Notes: a model not told the origin generated them from the letters alone. A stretch of DNA of 64,000 nucleotides from Spirosomataceae bacterium TFI 002 (GCA_900230115.1 LT907983.1:1302001-1366000); one strand, 5' to 3'; counted from the first letter of the stretch, positions 18,565 to 27,733 are shown. A program made the numbers and translations.

Positions 18565-20304
18565 ATGCAAACTGTAAAGTTTTCAGAGCTTCCTATTGCC
18601 GATTATATATTGGAAGCCGTTCAAGAATTAGGATTCGAGGAGGCAACTCCTATTCAAGCACAAGCAATTCCATTAGTAGCAACAGGCGTTGATGTTATTG
18701 GTCAAGCACAAACAGGAACAGGAAAAACAGCTGCTTTTGGTATTCCTGCCATTGAAAGAGTAGATGTAAACGAAAGAAACACTCAAGTATTAATTATGTG
18801 TCCTACTCGTGAGCTTGCATTGCAAGTGAAGGAGCAGATATACAAACTGTCAAAATTCAAAAACGGTATTTTAGTTTCTGCAATTTATGGTGGTGAATCA
18901 TATGAGAAGCAATTTAGAGACCTTAAAAAAGGTGCTCATATTGTTGTAGGTACTCCTGGTCGTATCATTGACCATATTGAGAGAAAGACTTTGAACCTTA
19001 GTAACTTAAAAATGCTCATCCTAGATGAAGCTGATGAGATGTTGAACATGGGTTTCAGAGAGGATATTGAAAAAATATTGAGCTCAGCTCCTGGTGAGCA
19101 ACAAACATTGTTGTTTTCAGCAACGATGTCTAAAGATATATTGAACATTGCCAATAGGTTTCAGAAATCTCCTGAGATCATTAAAGTAACTCGTAATGAG
19201 ATTACAAATGACAATATTCAGCAGTCTTATTACGCTGTAAGAAGAGATGCTAAAACAGAAGTTATGTGTCGCCTAATTGAGCTTCACAACCTTCAATTGA
19301 TTTTGGTGTTTAGCAATACAAAAGCCAAGGTGGACGAAGTAGTACAAGAGCTTCACGCTAGAGGCTACTCAGCTGAAGGCTTGCATGGCGACTTACGTCA
19401 GACTGCCCGTAACCAAGTTATGGCTAAGTTCCGTAAAGGAGTATGCAGTATCTTGGTTGCTACCGATGTAGCAGCAAGAGGTATTGATGTAAACGACGTA
19501 GATGCTGTATTTAACTATGATGTTCCTTTAGATATCGAGAACTACGTACACCGAATTGGACGTACTGGTAGAGCTGGAAAGCAAGGAATGGCATTGTCGC
19601 TTGTAACAAACAGAGACAAAGGTAAACTTCGTGAACTGGAGAGATACACTAAAGTAAGTATCCCTGAAGGTAAAATACCTACACTTGCTGATCTTAAAGG
19701 TATACAAAAGCAAAAGCTTAAGCAGAGCATCATTGATAACATTACTGAAGAAGTAGATGGCGAAGGTGCTTATGATCATATCCTTGAAGAACTAAAAGAA
19801 GAAGGATACTATACTCACCAGATTTTGAATTCTTTGTTAAAAATGAACCAGTCGGAAGTTGTGACTGAGTTTCAGGATGACAACTTGGGCGAAAAAAGCC
19901 GTTCAAGAGACGACAGAAGTGGTAGAGGTAGAGAAAGAGATCGCGGTGGTAGAGAAGGTAGAGATCGTGGACCAAGAGGCGAGAGGGATCGTGGGCCAAG
20001 AGGCGAAAGAGAGTTCGGTAAAAGAAAAGAGCACAGAGGTGATAGAGGAGGAAAAGGATCAGGAGAAGCAGGAATGGTTCGCTTGTTCTTAAACCTTGGT
20101 CGTAAAGATCATATCTCTCCAAATCATATTGTGGGAGCTATTTCTAGCGAATCTCAAATTCCTGGTAAAGTGATTGGTCAAATAGACATATACGATGCGT
20201 TTAGCTTCATTGAAGTTCCTGAGCGTGATGTAAATAAAGTAATGAGTGGCATGAAAGGTAAAACTATCAATGCTCGTGAAGCGAATTTGGAATTAGCCAA
20301 ATAA
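18565..20304 (+). CDS. DEAD/DEAH box RNA helicase with DbpA-type RNA-binding tail
   Basis: The 579-residue helicase unwinds RNA in ribosome assembly or cold-stressed mRNA. Motifs run in order: Q motif PIQAQAI, Walker A AQTGTGKT (48-55), PTRELA, GTPGR, DEAD (154-157), SAT, and HRIGRTGRAGK in the second RecA domain. About residues 445-500 are an Arg/Gly/Asp low-complexity region in which the unit RDRGPRGE is repeated at 19960-20007. The last ~75 residues form a DbpA RNA-binding domain (RLFLNLGRKDHI, GKVIGQIDIYDAFSFIEVP). This is the CsdA/DeaD architecture. Its own structured leader and a dedicated terminator suggest a single-gene unit controlled at the RNA level. Confidence 0.95.
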   Translation: MQTVKFSELPIADYILEAVQELGFEEATPIQAQAIPLVATGVDVIGQAQTGTGKTAAFGIPAIERVDVNERNTQVLIMCPTRELALQVKEQIYKLSKFKNGILVSAIYGGESYEKQFRDLKKGAHIVVGTPGRIIDHIERKTLNLSNLKMLILDEADEMLNMGFREDIEKILSSAPGEQQTLLFSATMSKDILNIANRFQKSPEIIKVTRNEITNDNIQQSYYAVRRDAKTEVMCRLIELHNLQLILVFSNTKAKVDEVVQELHARGYSAEGLHGDLRQTARNQVMAKFRKGVCSILVATDVAARGIDVNDVDAVFNYDVPLDIENYVHRIGRTGRAGKQGMALSLVTNRDKGKLRELERYTKVSIPEGKIPTLADLKGIQKQKLKQSIIDNITEEVDGEGAYDHILEELKEEGYYTHQILNSLLKMNQSEVVTEFQDDNLGEKSRSRDDRSGRGRERDRGGREGRDRGPRGERDRGPRGEREFGKRKEHRGDRGGKGSGEAGMVRLFLNLGRKDHISPNHIVGAISSESQIPGKVIGQIDIYDAFSFIEVPERDVNKVMSGMKGKTINAREANLELAK

Positions 20305-20327
20305 GATTCATCATACGTTTTAAAGAG

Positions 20328-20358
20328 AAAGACTAGCTGAAAGGCTGGTCTTTTTTTT
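20328..20358 (+). terminator. Rho-independent terminator after the helicase gene
   Basis: AAAGACTAGC pairs with GCTGGTCTTT (one G-T pair) around the loop TGAAAG and is followed by eight T. It lies 24 bases after the helicase stop codon. Confidence 0.88.
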
Positions 20359-20459
20359 GCTTTACTGTTTTTTGAATACTCTTCTTAATTGACCAAATCC
20401 TAAATTTCGTTTTAAAACCAGACAGTTACTTATTTCCATTTTATTTTTAACACGACTCC

Positions 20460-20741
20460 TTATTTCTTTTTCAGAATCTCTCCCAATGCTAAGAATAATG
20501 AAATAAATATTATTGCTTGAATTAGAAATACAGGATAAAGCCGTTGAGAGTCAGCATATCGATAACCTGCACTTACAATAGATACAGGGAAAGTAACTAA
20601 TAACCCTATCCATGTCCACTCTCCATGAAATAAGTCTGCGGGATAGACAGAACAAACTGAAATTGTCCCAAACCCAACGTAGGACGCCGAAACATAAAAA
20701 GCAAGTTTACGAATTTTAATAAATTCGAAGATCCTTCGCAT
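20460..20741 (-). CDS. Small hypothetical membrane protein
   Basis: The 93-residue protein has three hydrophobic segments (about 13-30, 42-60 and 70-88) and a short Lys tail. The N-terminus MRRIFEFIKIRKLAFYVS is basic, so it is probably inside. I do not recognise a family. It lies 53 bases downstream of pyrE on the same strand, and could be read through from the corC-pyrE transcript. Confidence 0.55.
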   Translation of the reverse strand: MRRIFEFIKIRKLAFYVSASYVGFGTISVCSVYPADLFHGEWTWIGLLVTFPVSIVSAGYRYADSQRLYPVFLIQAIIFISLFLALGEILKKK

Positions 20742-20794
20742 ATTTCAATATTGAAAGATTTTTATCTATAGAAGTAGCACTTACACAAGTTAAC

Positions 20795-21424
20795 TTAAAC
20801 TCCCCACTTTGCAGGGTTTCTTCGCCACTTTTTAAGTGAATCTAGTTCTTCTGGCTTTACGTAACCTTCTTTTACGGCTTCGTCTATTAAGAACTTGTAG
20901 TGCGACAATGTCACTAATGGAATACCAGCTTCTGAAAAATTATCATCTGCGAGCTTAAAGCCGTATGTAAAAATGGCAATCATGCCTATTACTTCTATTC
21001 CTTGGGCCTTGAGTGCTTCAGCTGCTTTGATTGAGCTTCCACCGGTAGAAATAAGATCTTCTAACACTACCACTTTTTGGCCTTTCTCTATTTTCCCTTC
21101 TATCTGGTTTCCCATTCCATGCTCTTTTGGCTTGGGACGCACATATGCAAAAGGGACTTTGAGGTAATCTGCAACTAATGCTCCTTGAGCAATTCCAGCA
21201 GTAGCTACTCCAGCAATAAGATCAACATCAGGAAAATTAGCTTTTATCGCTTTGGCAAGTGCCTTTTTTATAAAAGTACGACCTTCTACATCCGAAAGCG
21301 TAATTCTGTTATCACAATAGATAGGAGAGTTCCACCCAGAGCTCCATTGAAAGGGCTGTGCTGGGCTAAGCTTTACGGCTTTAGTTTGGAGTAGTAATTG
21401 GGCTACTTTGCGTGCTGTGGTCAT
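20795..21424 (-). CDS. pyrE: Orotate phosphoribosyltransferase
   Basis: PyrE transfers phosphoribose from PRPP to orotate, giving OMP in pyrimidine synthesis. The 209-residue protein has the substrate loop WSSGWNSPIYCDNR, the flexible catalytic loop VRPKPKEHGMGNQIEG (Lys/His present), and the PRPP-binding motif VVVLEDLISTGGSSIKAAEAL. Length and motif order are typical. It starts 5 bases after the CorC-type gene ends and the two look co-transcribed, although no functional link is obvious. Confidence 0.97.
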   Translation of the reverse strand: MTTARKVAQLLLQTKAVKLSPAQPFQWSSGWNSPIYCDNRITLSDVEGRTFIKKALAKAIKANFPDVDLIAGVATAGIAQGALVADYLKVPFAYVRPKPKEHGMGNQIEGKIEKGQKVVVLEDLISTGGSSIKAAEALKAQGIEVIGMIAIFTYGFKLADDNFSEAGIPLVTLSHYKFLIDEAVKEGYVKPEELDSLKKWRRNPAKWGV

Positions 21425-21429
21425 TTATA

Positions 21430-22740
21430 TCAATCTTCAAAAATAGAGTCGTCTTTCGTTTTCTCTTCCATTTTGGTAATCAAGATTTTATCAATCCTGT
21501 TCTTATCCATATCAACAATTTCGAACTTTAAACCATTCCACTCGAAAGTATCACCGGTGGTTGGAATTTCTTGTAATATTTCGAGGGCAAAGCCACCCAT
21601 TGTGTCAAAGCCATTGTATTCTTTCCTATTGTTAATTTCTATCTCAAACTCTTGCAAAAACTCATCGAATGGCAAAGAAGCATCAATCAAAAAGCTTCCA
21701 TCTTCCCTTTCTACAATTTCAAACTCAAATTCGTTAGTCTCCGAAATATCACCTACCAATGCATCTAAGATATCATTCATCGTGACAACACCTTGCACGC
21801 TACCGTATTCGTCTACAATGATCCCAAAGTGCTTACGCTCCACTTGAAACTTCTCTAGTACTTGGTAACTATGGTTGTTCTCAGGAATAATAAGTGGGTC
21901 TCTCAATCGAGCCTCAAGATTTTTCAATTCAGTTGGTAAAGACCTTCCCAATAAATCTTTGCTATATAGTAAACCTACAATGTTGTTTACGCCGTCTCTA
22001 CACACAGGAAAAACACTGTGTCTTTTGTCTAAAATCTTTTTACGATTTTCTTCCAAAGTATCGTCAAGATCAAGATATACGACTTCGTTCACATTGGTCA
22101 TTAAAGATGTAATCTTACGATCTCCAAGGTGAAATACGTTTTGAACAATCTCGTGTTCTATTTCTTCAATTGCTCCACCAGTGGCTCCTTCACGAGTCAT
22201 GGATTTTATTTCCTCTTCAGTAATACTGTTGTCAGACTCTTTAATCCCCATCAACTTAAAAATACCCTTACTTGACTTGCTTAGCAGCCAAATAAACGGC
22301 AAAGTGATAGTAGAAATAACATTCATAGGGCCAGCCATGAACTTACTAATCTTCTCTGGAGCCGCCATACCTATACGCTTTGGTACCAACTCCCCAAAAA
22401 TGAGCGAAAGGAATGTGATAACAATTGTAATGATTGCCAGTGAGATTGTTCCAGAGTAAGGCTGCATTGCAGGTACTGATGCAATAACAGGCTCAAGGTA
22501 CACACCTAGTCTATCACCAGAGTAAATACCAGTAAAGATTGCGATTAGAGTTATGCCAATTTGAACTGTAGATAAAAATCTATTTGGCGACATGGCAAGA
22601 TCAAGTGCCATCTGAGCTCCCTTCTCACCATTTTTAGCGGCAATCTCAAGTTTGGTTTTTCTGGAAGAAATAAGGGCGATTTCTGACATCGAAAAAACCC
22701 CATTCAAAATGATCAAAATGAATAATATGATAATTTCCAT
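21430..22740 (-). CDS. CNNM/CorC (HlyC) family membrane protein
   Basis: The 436-residue protein has an N-terminal DUF21 transmembrane module (about 1-195, four helices, starting MEIIILFILIILNGVFSMSE). Two CBS domains follow at about 205-335 (SVFPVCRDGVNNIVGLLYSKDLL, then HFGIIVDEYGSVQGVVTMND). A C-terminal CorC_HlyC domain follows at about 350-430 (FDTMGGFALEIL). This family is implicated in Mg2+/Co2+ resistance or export; the hemolysin name is historical. It is divergent from the NUDIX gene with 161 bases between and starts the unit that continues into pyrE. Confidence 0.92.
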   Translation of the reverse strand: MEIIILFILIILNGVFSMSEIALISSRKTKLEIAAKNGEKGAQMALDLAMSPNRFLSTVQIGITLIAIFTGIYSGDRLGVYLEPVIASVPAMQPYSGTISLAIITIVITFLSLIFGELVPKRIGMAAPEKISKFMAGPMNVISTITLPFIWLLSKSSKGIFKLMGIKESDNSITEEEIKSMTREGATGGAIEEIEHEIVQNVFHLGDRKITSLMTNVNEVVYLDLDDTLEENRKKILDKRHSVFPVCRDGVNNIVGLLYSKDLLGRSLPTELKNLEARLRDPLIIPENNHSYQVLEKFQVERKHFGIIVDEYGSVQGVVTMNDILDALVGDISETNEFEFEIVEREDGSFLIDASLPFDEFLQEFEIEINNRKEYNGFDTMGGFALEILQEIPTTGDTFEWNGLKFEIVDMDKNRIDKILITKMEEKTKDDSIFED

Positions 22741-22901
22741 TCAAGGTCACGACACACAACCGGTCGTAGAAGATATTTAATTTGAAATGCAAAATAAATA
22801 AAAATGACGGCGGCTTTAGCTTAGAAAGGGAAATATTTTATTCATTTTTGAAAAGAGTTAAGAATACAATCACATAAATTTACCCGACCAAAGAGAACAA
22901 G

Positions 22902-23594
22902 ATGATTCTATTTATCAATGATAGACCAGTTAGATTCAAAGAACAACACGAATTATTTGAATTAAATGAGCAGTATAATGAGATCGACGCATCCGTAGAA
23001 AAATTTAGCCCACTGCACCTATTTGGTCATGTTTTGATTAAAAACACGCCTTTATCGTACATTCGGAGCTTTTACAATCATGTAAAAACTTTAAAGAGAA
23101 CCCACTTTGATTCTATCACTTTTATTGTTCCCGATAAGAGAAAAGCTAAAAACTTGACCAAGTCATTTTATACCATCGTGAAGGCTGCTGGTGGAATAAT
23201 TAAAAATGATGCCGACGAACTTCTAATGATCCATCGCCTAGGAAAATGGGATTTACCTAAAGGAAAAATGGACAAAGGAGAAGTTCCTAGACAAACTGCG
23301 GTACGAGAAGTAGAGGAAGAGTGCAATATTAAAGTAAAATTACACGGCAAAGCATGCACTAGCTGGCACACCTATACTTTCAAAGGGAAAAGCGTCTTGA
23401 AACAAACTAAATGGTATTATATGACCTGTCTTGACGACAGCGAAATGAAGCCTCAGCAAGAAGAAGACATTGAAGATATTCAATGGATGGATTCCGCTAA
23501 GGTGGAAGCAGCCATATTGAACACCTACGTTTCAATTATCTATGTACTAACCGAAGGAAGTGTATTGAAATCAAATAGAATCGAGCTTTTCTAA
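22902..23594 (+). CDS. NUDIX hydrolase with N-terminal extension
   Basis: The 230-residue product has a NUDIX box near residues 121-145 in the order GKMDKGE then REVEEECN. The REVEE glutamates that bind metal are intact. The canonical Gly that ends the box (REUXEEXGU) is Asn here (ECNI), a mild variation. The first ~90 residues are a separate alpha/beta region I cannot name. Substrates of this branch (nucleoside diphosphate-linked, oxidised nucleotides or phosphoinositols) cannot be decided by sequence. The 3' end overlaps coaD, on the other strand, by 24 bases. Confidence 0.85.
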   Translation: MILFINDRPVRFKEQHELFELNEQYNEIDASVEKFSPLHLFGHVLIKNTPLSYIRSFYNHVKTLKRTHFDSITFIVPDKRKAKNLTKSFYTIVKAAGGIIKNDADELLMIHRLGKWDLPKGKMDKGEVPRQTAVREVEEECNIKVKLHGKACTSWHTYTFKGKSVLKQTKWYYMTCLDDSEMKPQQEEDIEDIQWMDSAKVEAAILNTYVSIIYVLTEGSVLKSNRIELF

Positions 23595-24038
23595 AGGATA
23601 GGGCAAATATTTGCTTACATCTTGCCCAAAAGAATGCAACTCTCTCACAATGGTGCTACTGATAGGTGCAAGTTCTGGCGAAGTAATTAAAAACACTGTT
23701 TCCAAACCATCCACTAGCTCTCTATTTACTTGAGAGATTGTGTTTTCATATTCAAAGTCAGTTGTATTCCTTAGCCCCCTCAATAAAAAATTGGCACCGT
23801 AACGTACCGCTACAGTAGCTGTAAGGTCGTTATACTTGACTACCTTGACTCTGTCACTTTCAAATGAATTTGCAATGATACGCTCCATTTCTTCCAGTGG
23901 AAAATACCTTTTCTTGGTAGTATTGGTACCTATACCAATAATGATTTCATCAAAAACCTTAAGCCCACGATTAACAATATCAGCGTGACCTTTGGTGAAA
24001 GGATCAAATGACCCAGGAAAAAAAGCGATTCTCTTCAT
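23571..24038 (-). CDS. coaD: Phosphopantetheine adenylyltransferase
   Basis: CoaD adds AMP to 4'-phosphopantetheine, the penultimate step of coenzyme A synthesis. The 155-residue protein is the usual size and has the nucleotidyltransferase start GSFDPFTKGHADIV (TxGH signature with Lys), LLRGLRNTTDFEYE (substrate binding) and the ISSTIVRE motif near the end. A TAnnTTTG-type promoter (TACCTTTG, minus strand) lies at 24061-24089. Its 3' end overlaps the NUDIX gene tail to tail. Confidence 0.97.
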   Translation of the reverse strand: MKRIAFFPGSFDPFTKGHADIVNRGLKVFDEIIIGIGTNTTKKRYFPLEEMERIIANSFESDRVKVVKYNDLTATVAVRYGANFLLRGLRNTTDFEYENTISQVNRELVDGLETVFLITSPELAPISSTIVRELHSFGQDVSKYLPYPLEKLDSI

Positions 24039-24060
24039 TATTGAAATAATATAAACTTAT

Positions 24061-24089
24061 CAAAGGTAATTTTTTTTCTAAAAACTCAA
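24061..24089 (-). promoter_or_regulatory. Bacteroidota-type promoter of coaD
   Basis: On the minus strand the -7 box TACCTTTG (complement at 24061-24068) is preceded, after 18 bases, by TTG (complement at 24087-24089). The start codon at 24038 lies just downstream, giving a short 5' leader. Confidence 0.5.
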
Positions 24090-24177
24090 TAAAGAATGTA
24101 AATTCATATTAGGTCAAAAGAATTAGTAATTTACAGTCTGACCTTTTAAGTTTGTTCCTACGCAAGAAATAAAATAT

Positions 24178-25095
24178 ATGATACAAAGTGATTATTTATG
24201 GGGTGTGGATCTTGGTGGCACCAAAATAGAAGGTATTGTTATACACAAAGAAAGTGGGGATATTTTAGCTCGCGAAAGAGTCCCAACTGAATCCATCCAT
24301 GGATATAAACACATTATAAGTCAAATCACTAAGTTAATAGATCAACTCAAAGAGATTACTGGACTTTCTCCACTAAGGGTAGGTTTTAGTACACCCGGAG
24401 CTCTTGACCCAACTACTCAAAAGCATAAAAACTCCAATACCACATGTATGAATGATCAATACCTTAAAAAGGATATTGAAAAAGCTCTAGGTATCCCGAT
24501 CGAGTTAGCTAATGATGCCAATTGCTTTGCCCTTGCCGAGGCTACCATGGGAATGGTCAAAGAAGTGGCTCCAGACTCAACTGTTGTTTTTGGTGTTATA
24601 CTAGGCACTGGTGTAGGTGGAGGAGTAGTAGTAAATGGTAAGGTAATTAATGGTCGTCATGGAATAGGCGGAGAATGGGGACACAATGTTTTCTATGAGG
24701 ACGGTGAAGATTGCTATTGTGGTAAAAAAGGCTGTAATGAAGGTGTTTTTGCTGGACCAGCTTTGGAAAGGTACTATTTGAAAATTTCAGGAAAGTCCAA
24801 AAAACTTAAGGATATCGCCCAAGATGCTGAAAATGGTATTGACGAATTTGCAACCCAGACCATTGATCATCTTTTGCAATGTTTTGGAAAAGCAGTGTCA
24901 TATATTGTCAATGTTTTGGACCCAGATGTTATAGTTTTGGGCGGAGGAGTAAGTAATATCCAAAGGCTATATGTGGATGGCCCAAAAGAACTTTCTAAAT
25001 GGATTTTTAACAATAAAAAAGTAGAAACGCTTATTTTACCACCTAAGTTAGGCGATAGTGCTGGGGTATTTGGTGCAGCAGAACTGGTAAGATAA
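24178..25095 (+). CDS. ROK family sugar kinase
   Basis: The 305-residue protein has the ATP-binding DLGGTKIEG motif (residues 11-19), a second glycine motif GVILGTGVGGGVVV (about 143-156), and the ROK zinc signature CYCGKKGCNEGVFAG (about 181-195). The catalytic Asp lies in the ELANDANCF stretch. It is probably a glucokinase, or an N-acetylhexosamine or fructose kinase; there is no transporter beside it to settle this. Without an N-terminal helix-turn-helix it is an enzyme and not a repressor. A possible -7 box TAAGTTTG is at 24147-24154. The PD-(D/E)XK gene starts at the base after its stop codon. Confidence 0.9.
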   Translation: MIQSDYLWGVDLGGTKIEGIVIHKESGDILARERVPTESIHGYKHIISQITKLIDQLKEITGLSPLRVGFSTPGALDPTTQKHKNSNTTCMNDQYLKKDIEKALGIPIELANDANCFALAEATMGMVKEVAPDSTVVFGVILGTGVGGGVVVNGKVINGRHGIGGEWGHNVFYEDGEDCYCGKKGCNEGVFAGPALERYYLKISGKSKKLKDIAQDAENGIDEFATQTIDHLLQCFGKAVSYIVNVLDPDVIVLGGGVSNIQRLYVDGPKELSKWIFNNKKVETLILPPKLGDSAGVFGAAELVR

Positions 25096-25701
25096 ATGAA
25101 CAAAACTTTCCATTTTTACCCTACCCTTTTAAATGAATATGAGCGATTCGCCAAGAATCCAAGCGAAGAAAATAAAGATAAACTATTCAACCGTATTAAT
25201 AGAATACCTGAAAGCGATCCAGCTGTTTTAGCAAAATTCAAACGCGGGATTTCTTTTGAAGATGCAGTGCTGAAAAACAAAGATTCAAAGTTTCCTCCAG
25301 AGCTTATTGCCAAAGCTCAAGAGCAGCTACCACAAAGCTTTAAGTCTCAAAAATTCATTGAGTTCGTTCACGACAATATTCAATTTTATGGATATGCCGA
25401 TGTCGTTGGCGAAAGTAGGGTGATCGACCTTAAGTCAACGGCTAATCATAGGCCTGGTAGACATGATCACAACTTTCAAAACCTATATCTATATGCCTTG
25501 AAAGATTTCGGCTTCAAATGCATGGAATATCACATTTGTGACGGTGAAAACCTGTATTTGGAAAAATATGATATCGATACTTATGATTTCGAATACTTAC
25601 TCGATCAAATGAAGAATTTCTCCATATTCATAGAAGAGAACGAGAATATGGTAAAGGATAAAAAAATCATCCAATACCGACAACCAGATTTGTTTGGTTA
25701 A
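25096..25701 (+). CDS. PD-(D/E)XK-like nuclease-fold protein
   Basis: The 201-residue protein has no annotated name that I recall. The middle shows a PD-(D/E)XK core: D102 in GYADVVGE and D111-x-K113 in VIDLKST, followed by a Gln (Q128) in HNFQNLYLYAL. This pattern resembles the RecB/Cas4-type nuclease core (DxnD-x-K then QxxxY). There is no Cys cluster, so no Fe-S site. The first 95 residues are helical and charged and could bind a partner. It abuts the ROK kinase gene (stop and start adjacent) and is convergent with HopJ. A nuclease function is inferred from the motif only. Confidence 0.6.
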   Translation: MNKTFHFYPTLLNEYERFAKNPSEENKDKLFNRINRIPESDPAVLAKFKRGISFEDAVLKNKDSKFPPELIAKAQEQLPQSFKSQKFIEFVHDNIQFYGYADVVGESRVIDLKSTANHRPGRHDHNFQNLYLYALKDFGFKCMEYHICDGENLYLEKYDIDTYDFEYLLDQMKNFSIFIEENENMVKDKKIIQYRQPDLFG

Positions 25702-25704
25702 AAA

Positions 25705-26049
25705 TTATGCTTTTAAAGCTAAAGCTTCTCCTTTAAACTTAACACCGCCCCATCCATAATTGATGAAATTGCGAATGTTTTGATGGTCATCACCATCAGG
25801 GTTCTCTAAAACATCTTTTCTATAAAAATCACCGAAACAAGCTAAAGTATCTTCTTTGGATAGCTTATTAAGTAAGCCAAAAGCAAATATTTTACAAGAA
25901 CCTGAGTTCTGACCAACTTCGTTTTTTACATCTCCATTTTGAAATTCAGTAGGAGTGAAAGTATAATGTTCTTCTATTAGAGAAATTACTTCCTGAAACT
26001 CAACTTCGTTTGGAGTCTTTTTGAGTTTGTTTAAAAATGACTGGAGCAT
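25705..26049 (-). CDS. HopJ type III effector family protein
   Basis: The 114-residue protein matches the HopJ family (PF08888) by the blocks FTPTEFQNGDVKNE, NSGSCKIFAFGLLNKLS, HQNIRNFINYGWGGVKF. Despite the name this family is common in free-living bacteria and is not proof of a secretion system. I chose the ATG at 26049. A longer frame starting at 26121 would run through the phosphatase gene's terminator hairpin (26063-26096) and overlap that gene's stop. Function is unknown. It is convergent with the PD-(D/E)XK gene, with three bases between the stop codons. Confidence 0.82.
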   Translation of the reverse strand: MLQSFLNKLKKTPNEVEFQEVISLIEEHYTFTPTEFQNGDVKNEVGQNSGSCKIFAFGLLNKLSKEDTLACFGDFYRKDVLENPDGDDHQNIRNFINYGWGGVKFKGEALALKA

Positions 26050-26062
26050 TGTAAATGTGTAT

Positions 26063-26096
26063 AAAAAAACTAACCCAATACAGAAGATTGGGTTAG
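26063..26096 (-). terminator. Terminator of the alkaline-phosphatase-like gene
   Basis: CTAACCCAAT (26070-26079) and its complement (26087-26096) form a 10-base perfect stem with a 7-base loop. On the minus strand a T7 tract follows. It lies 18 bases after the phosphatase stop codon and upstream of the HopJ start. Confidence 0.9.
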
Positions 26097-26113
26097 CGTA
26101 AATCTTATAATTA

Positions 26114-27733
26114 TTAATCAAACATATCTTCTACAGGTGTTCCCACACAAGCATTAGGCTCCAAAATGTTTAGTATTTGTGCCATGGTTGCTGCTATATC
26201 ACTAATATATGTTGGTTTAGCAGTCTCTCCTTTTTTCACTCCCCATCCATAAAATACGAGGGGAACATGGGTATCGTAATTGTACATGGTACCGTGAGTT
26301 GTGCCTCTATTGTAACCAGTAAACCAAGCTGGCTCTAGTAACAACATTAATTCTCCACTTCTTTTCGGGTGATAAATATTGCTAAGCAAGGTTTTGAAAT
26401 AAGGAGGAATTGATTCATTCGCTACATCTTCTAGGTCTATAACGTCGTAAACTCCATCTTTAGGTAACATCACTTCCTGAGCAATTTTTAAAATTTGAGC
26501 TTTGCTTACTCCTTTCTCTTTCATCAAAGGCTTATTCAAGAAAAACTGATAATTATCTACATTCAAAATCCAATTTCCTGCACCAAATGCAGCTTCCAAT
26601 GCTGTATCAAGAGGTTTTTTATACTCACTGGATACAAAAATACCAGCAGGAATCTCATGCTTTCTCAAAAAAGCAGGAATCTCGGCAACTCCATGGTCAG
26701 CAGTAAGAAAAACAGTGTAATTACCTTTTCCTAGCTCGGCATCCATTTTGTTGAGCAATCGTTGAATGTCTAAGTCAAGGCGAAGATAAATGTCTTCTAT
26801 CTCTTTGGATTGTGGGCCAAAGGCATGTCCTGCATAATCGGGAGAGGAAAAACTCACGGCCAAAAAGTCCGTTATGTCATCCTTCCCCATTTGCTCATTT
26901 TCGAAAGCTGCCAGAGCAAATTCCAACGTCAATGTATTTCCTGCCGGAGTTGATGCAATTCCACTGGGGGTAATTCTATGCGGAAATACAGCTTTTTCTT
27001 CTCCATTGATTCGGTTTTCGTACGGCTGATCATCTTCTTCTGTTTCTACATATTGGTCTAATGGTAACAGCGGCGTCCACATTTCTTCGCTGTACTTTTG
27101 GGGTAGTTCCAAGGCATTAAAATCATTGACCCAGTTTGGAACGGCCTCTTTGTAAAACGAACTACTAATCCATTTGGTCGTACGACTATTGTACCAATAA
27201 GCATCTCCAGTGTGTCCTGCTGGCAATATGGCACCTCTGTCTTTTATGGCTACACCTACTATTTTGGACCTAAATTGAGTGGCAATATTTAGTTGATCTG
27301 TAATGGTAGATACTCTTAAATTTCTTGGGGACATTTGACCTGCTGATGAAGTTTCTTCACCAATGGATTCCACCGATTTATCTTCAACAACGTATACACT
27401 TTCACCTGTAAACTTATCGTACCATTCGTTTCCTGTTATTCCAGAAAAAGAAGGAATTGAGCCCGTATATACATGTGCATGACCAGGCCCCGTAACGGTA
27501 CTTGCATAATGGTAATGATTATTTTTGCAATTAAATCCATCATTCATTAACCTTTTAAAACCTCCCTCGCTATACTTATCGTAGAAACGGTACAAATAAT
27601 CGTAACGCATTTGATCCACCATGATCCCAACAACTACCTTCGGTTGAGCTATTGCGGCTACTGACTTCTTAGGTTTCTGAGCTACGCAAGCCAATTGGTA
27701 AATGGATAAAAGTAAGATTGAGAAGTGTTTCAT
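26114..27733 (-). CDS. PafA-like alkaline phosphatase / phosphodiesterase family protein
   Basis: The protein is 539 residues from an ATG at 27733 (the frame extends 16 residues further). A signal sequence (MKHFSILLLSIYQLACVAQ) directs it to the periplasm. The PafA-type motifs are GIMVDQMRYDYLYRF with a metal-binding Asp, STVTGPGHAHVYTG with the nucleophile Thr in the VTGPGHA turn, HTADHGV-like VFLTADHGVAEIP, and GTTHGTMYNYDTHVPLVFYGWG near the end. Such enzymes release phosphate from organic phosphates and are common in Bacteroidota. It is divergent from crtZ with 99 bases between and followed by its own terminator. Confidence 0.9.
   Translation of the reverse strand: MKHFSILLLSIYQLACVAQKPKKSVAAIAQPKVVVGIMVDQMRYDYLYRFYDKYSEGGFKRLMNDGFNCKNNHYHYASTVTGPGHAHVYTGSIPSFSGITGNEWYDKFTGESVYVVEDKSVESIGEETSSAGQMSPRNLRVSTITDQLNIATQFRSKIVGVAIKDRGAILPAGHTGDAYWYNSRTTKWISSSFYKEAVPNWVNDFNALELPQKYSEEMWTPLLPLDQYVETEEDDQPYENRINGEEKAVFPHRITPSGIASTPAGNTLTLEFALAAFENEQMGKDDITDFLAVSFSSPDYAGHAFGPQSKEIEDIYLRLDLDIQRLLNKMDAELGKGNYTVFLTADHGVAEIPAFLRKHEIPAGIFVSSEYKKPLDTALEAAFGAGNWILNVDNYQFFLNKPLMKEKGVSKAQILKIAQEVMLPKDGVYDVIDLEDVANESIPPYFKTLLSNIYHPKRSGELMLLLEPAWFTGYNRGTTHGTMYNYDTHVPLVFYGWGVKKGETAKPTYISDIAATMAQILNILEPNACVGTPVEDMFD

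Noticed and set aside
24111-24144. AGGTCA and TGACCT inverted repeat upstream of the ROK gene
   Set aside because: The arms are only six bases and 22 bases apart; too short to call an operator by eye.
25705-26049. HopJ as evidence of a type III secretion effector
   Set aside because: The family is common in non-pathogenic bacteria and no secretion genes are present.
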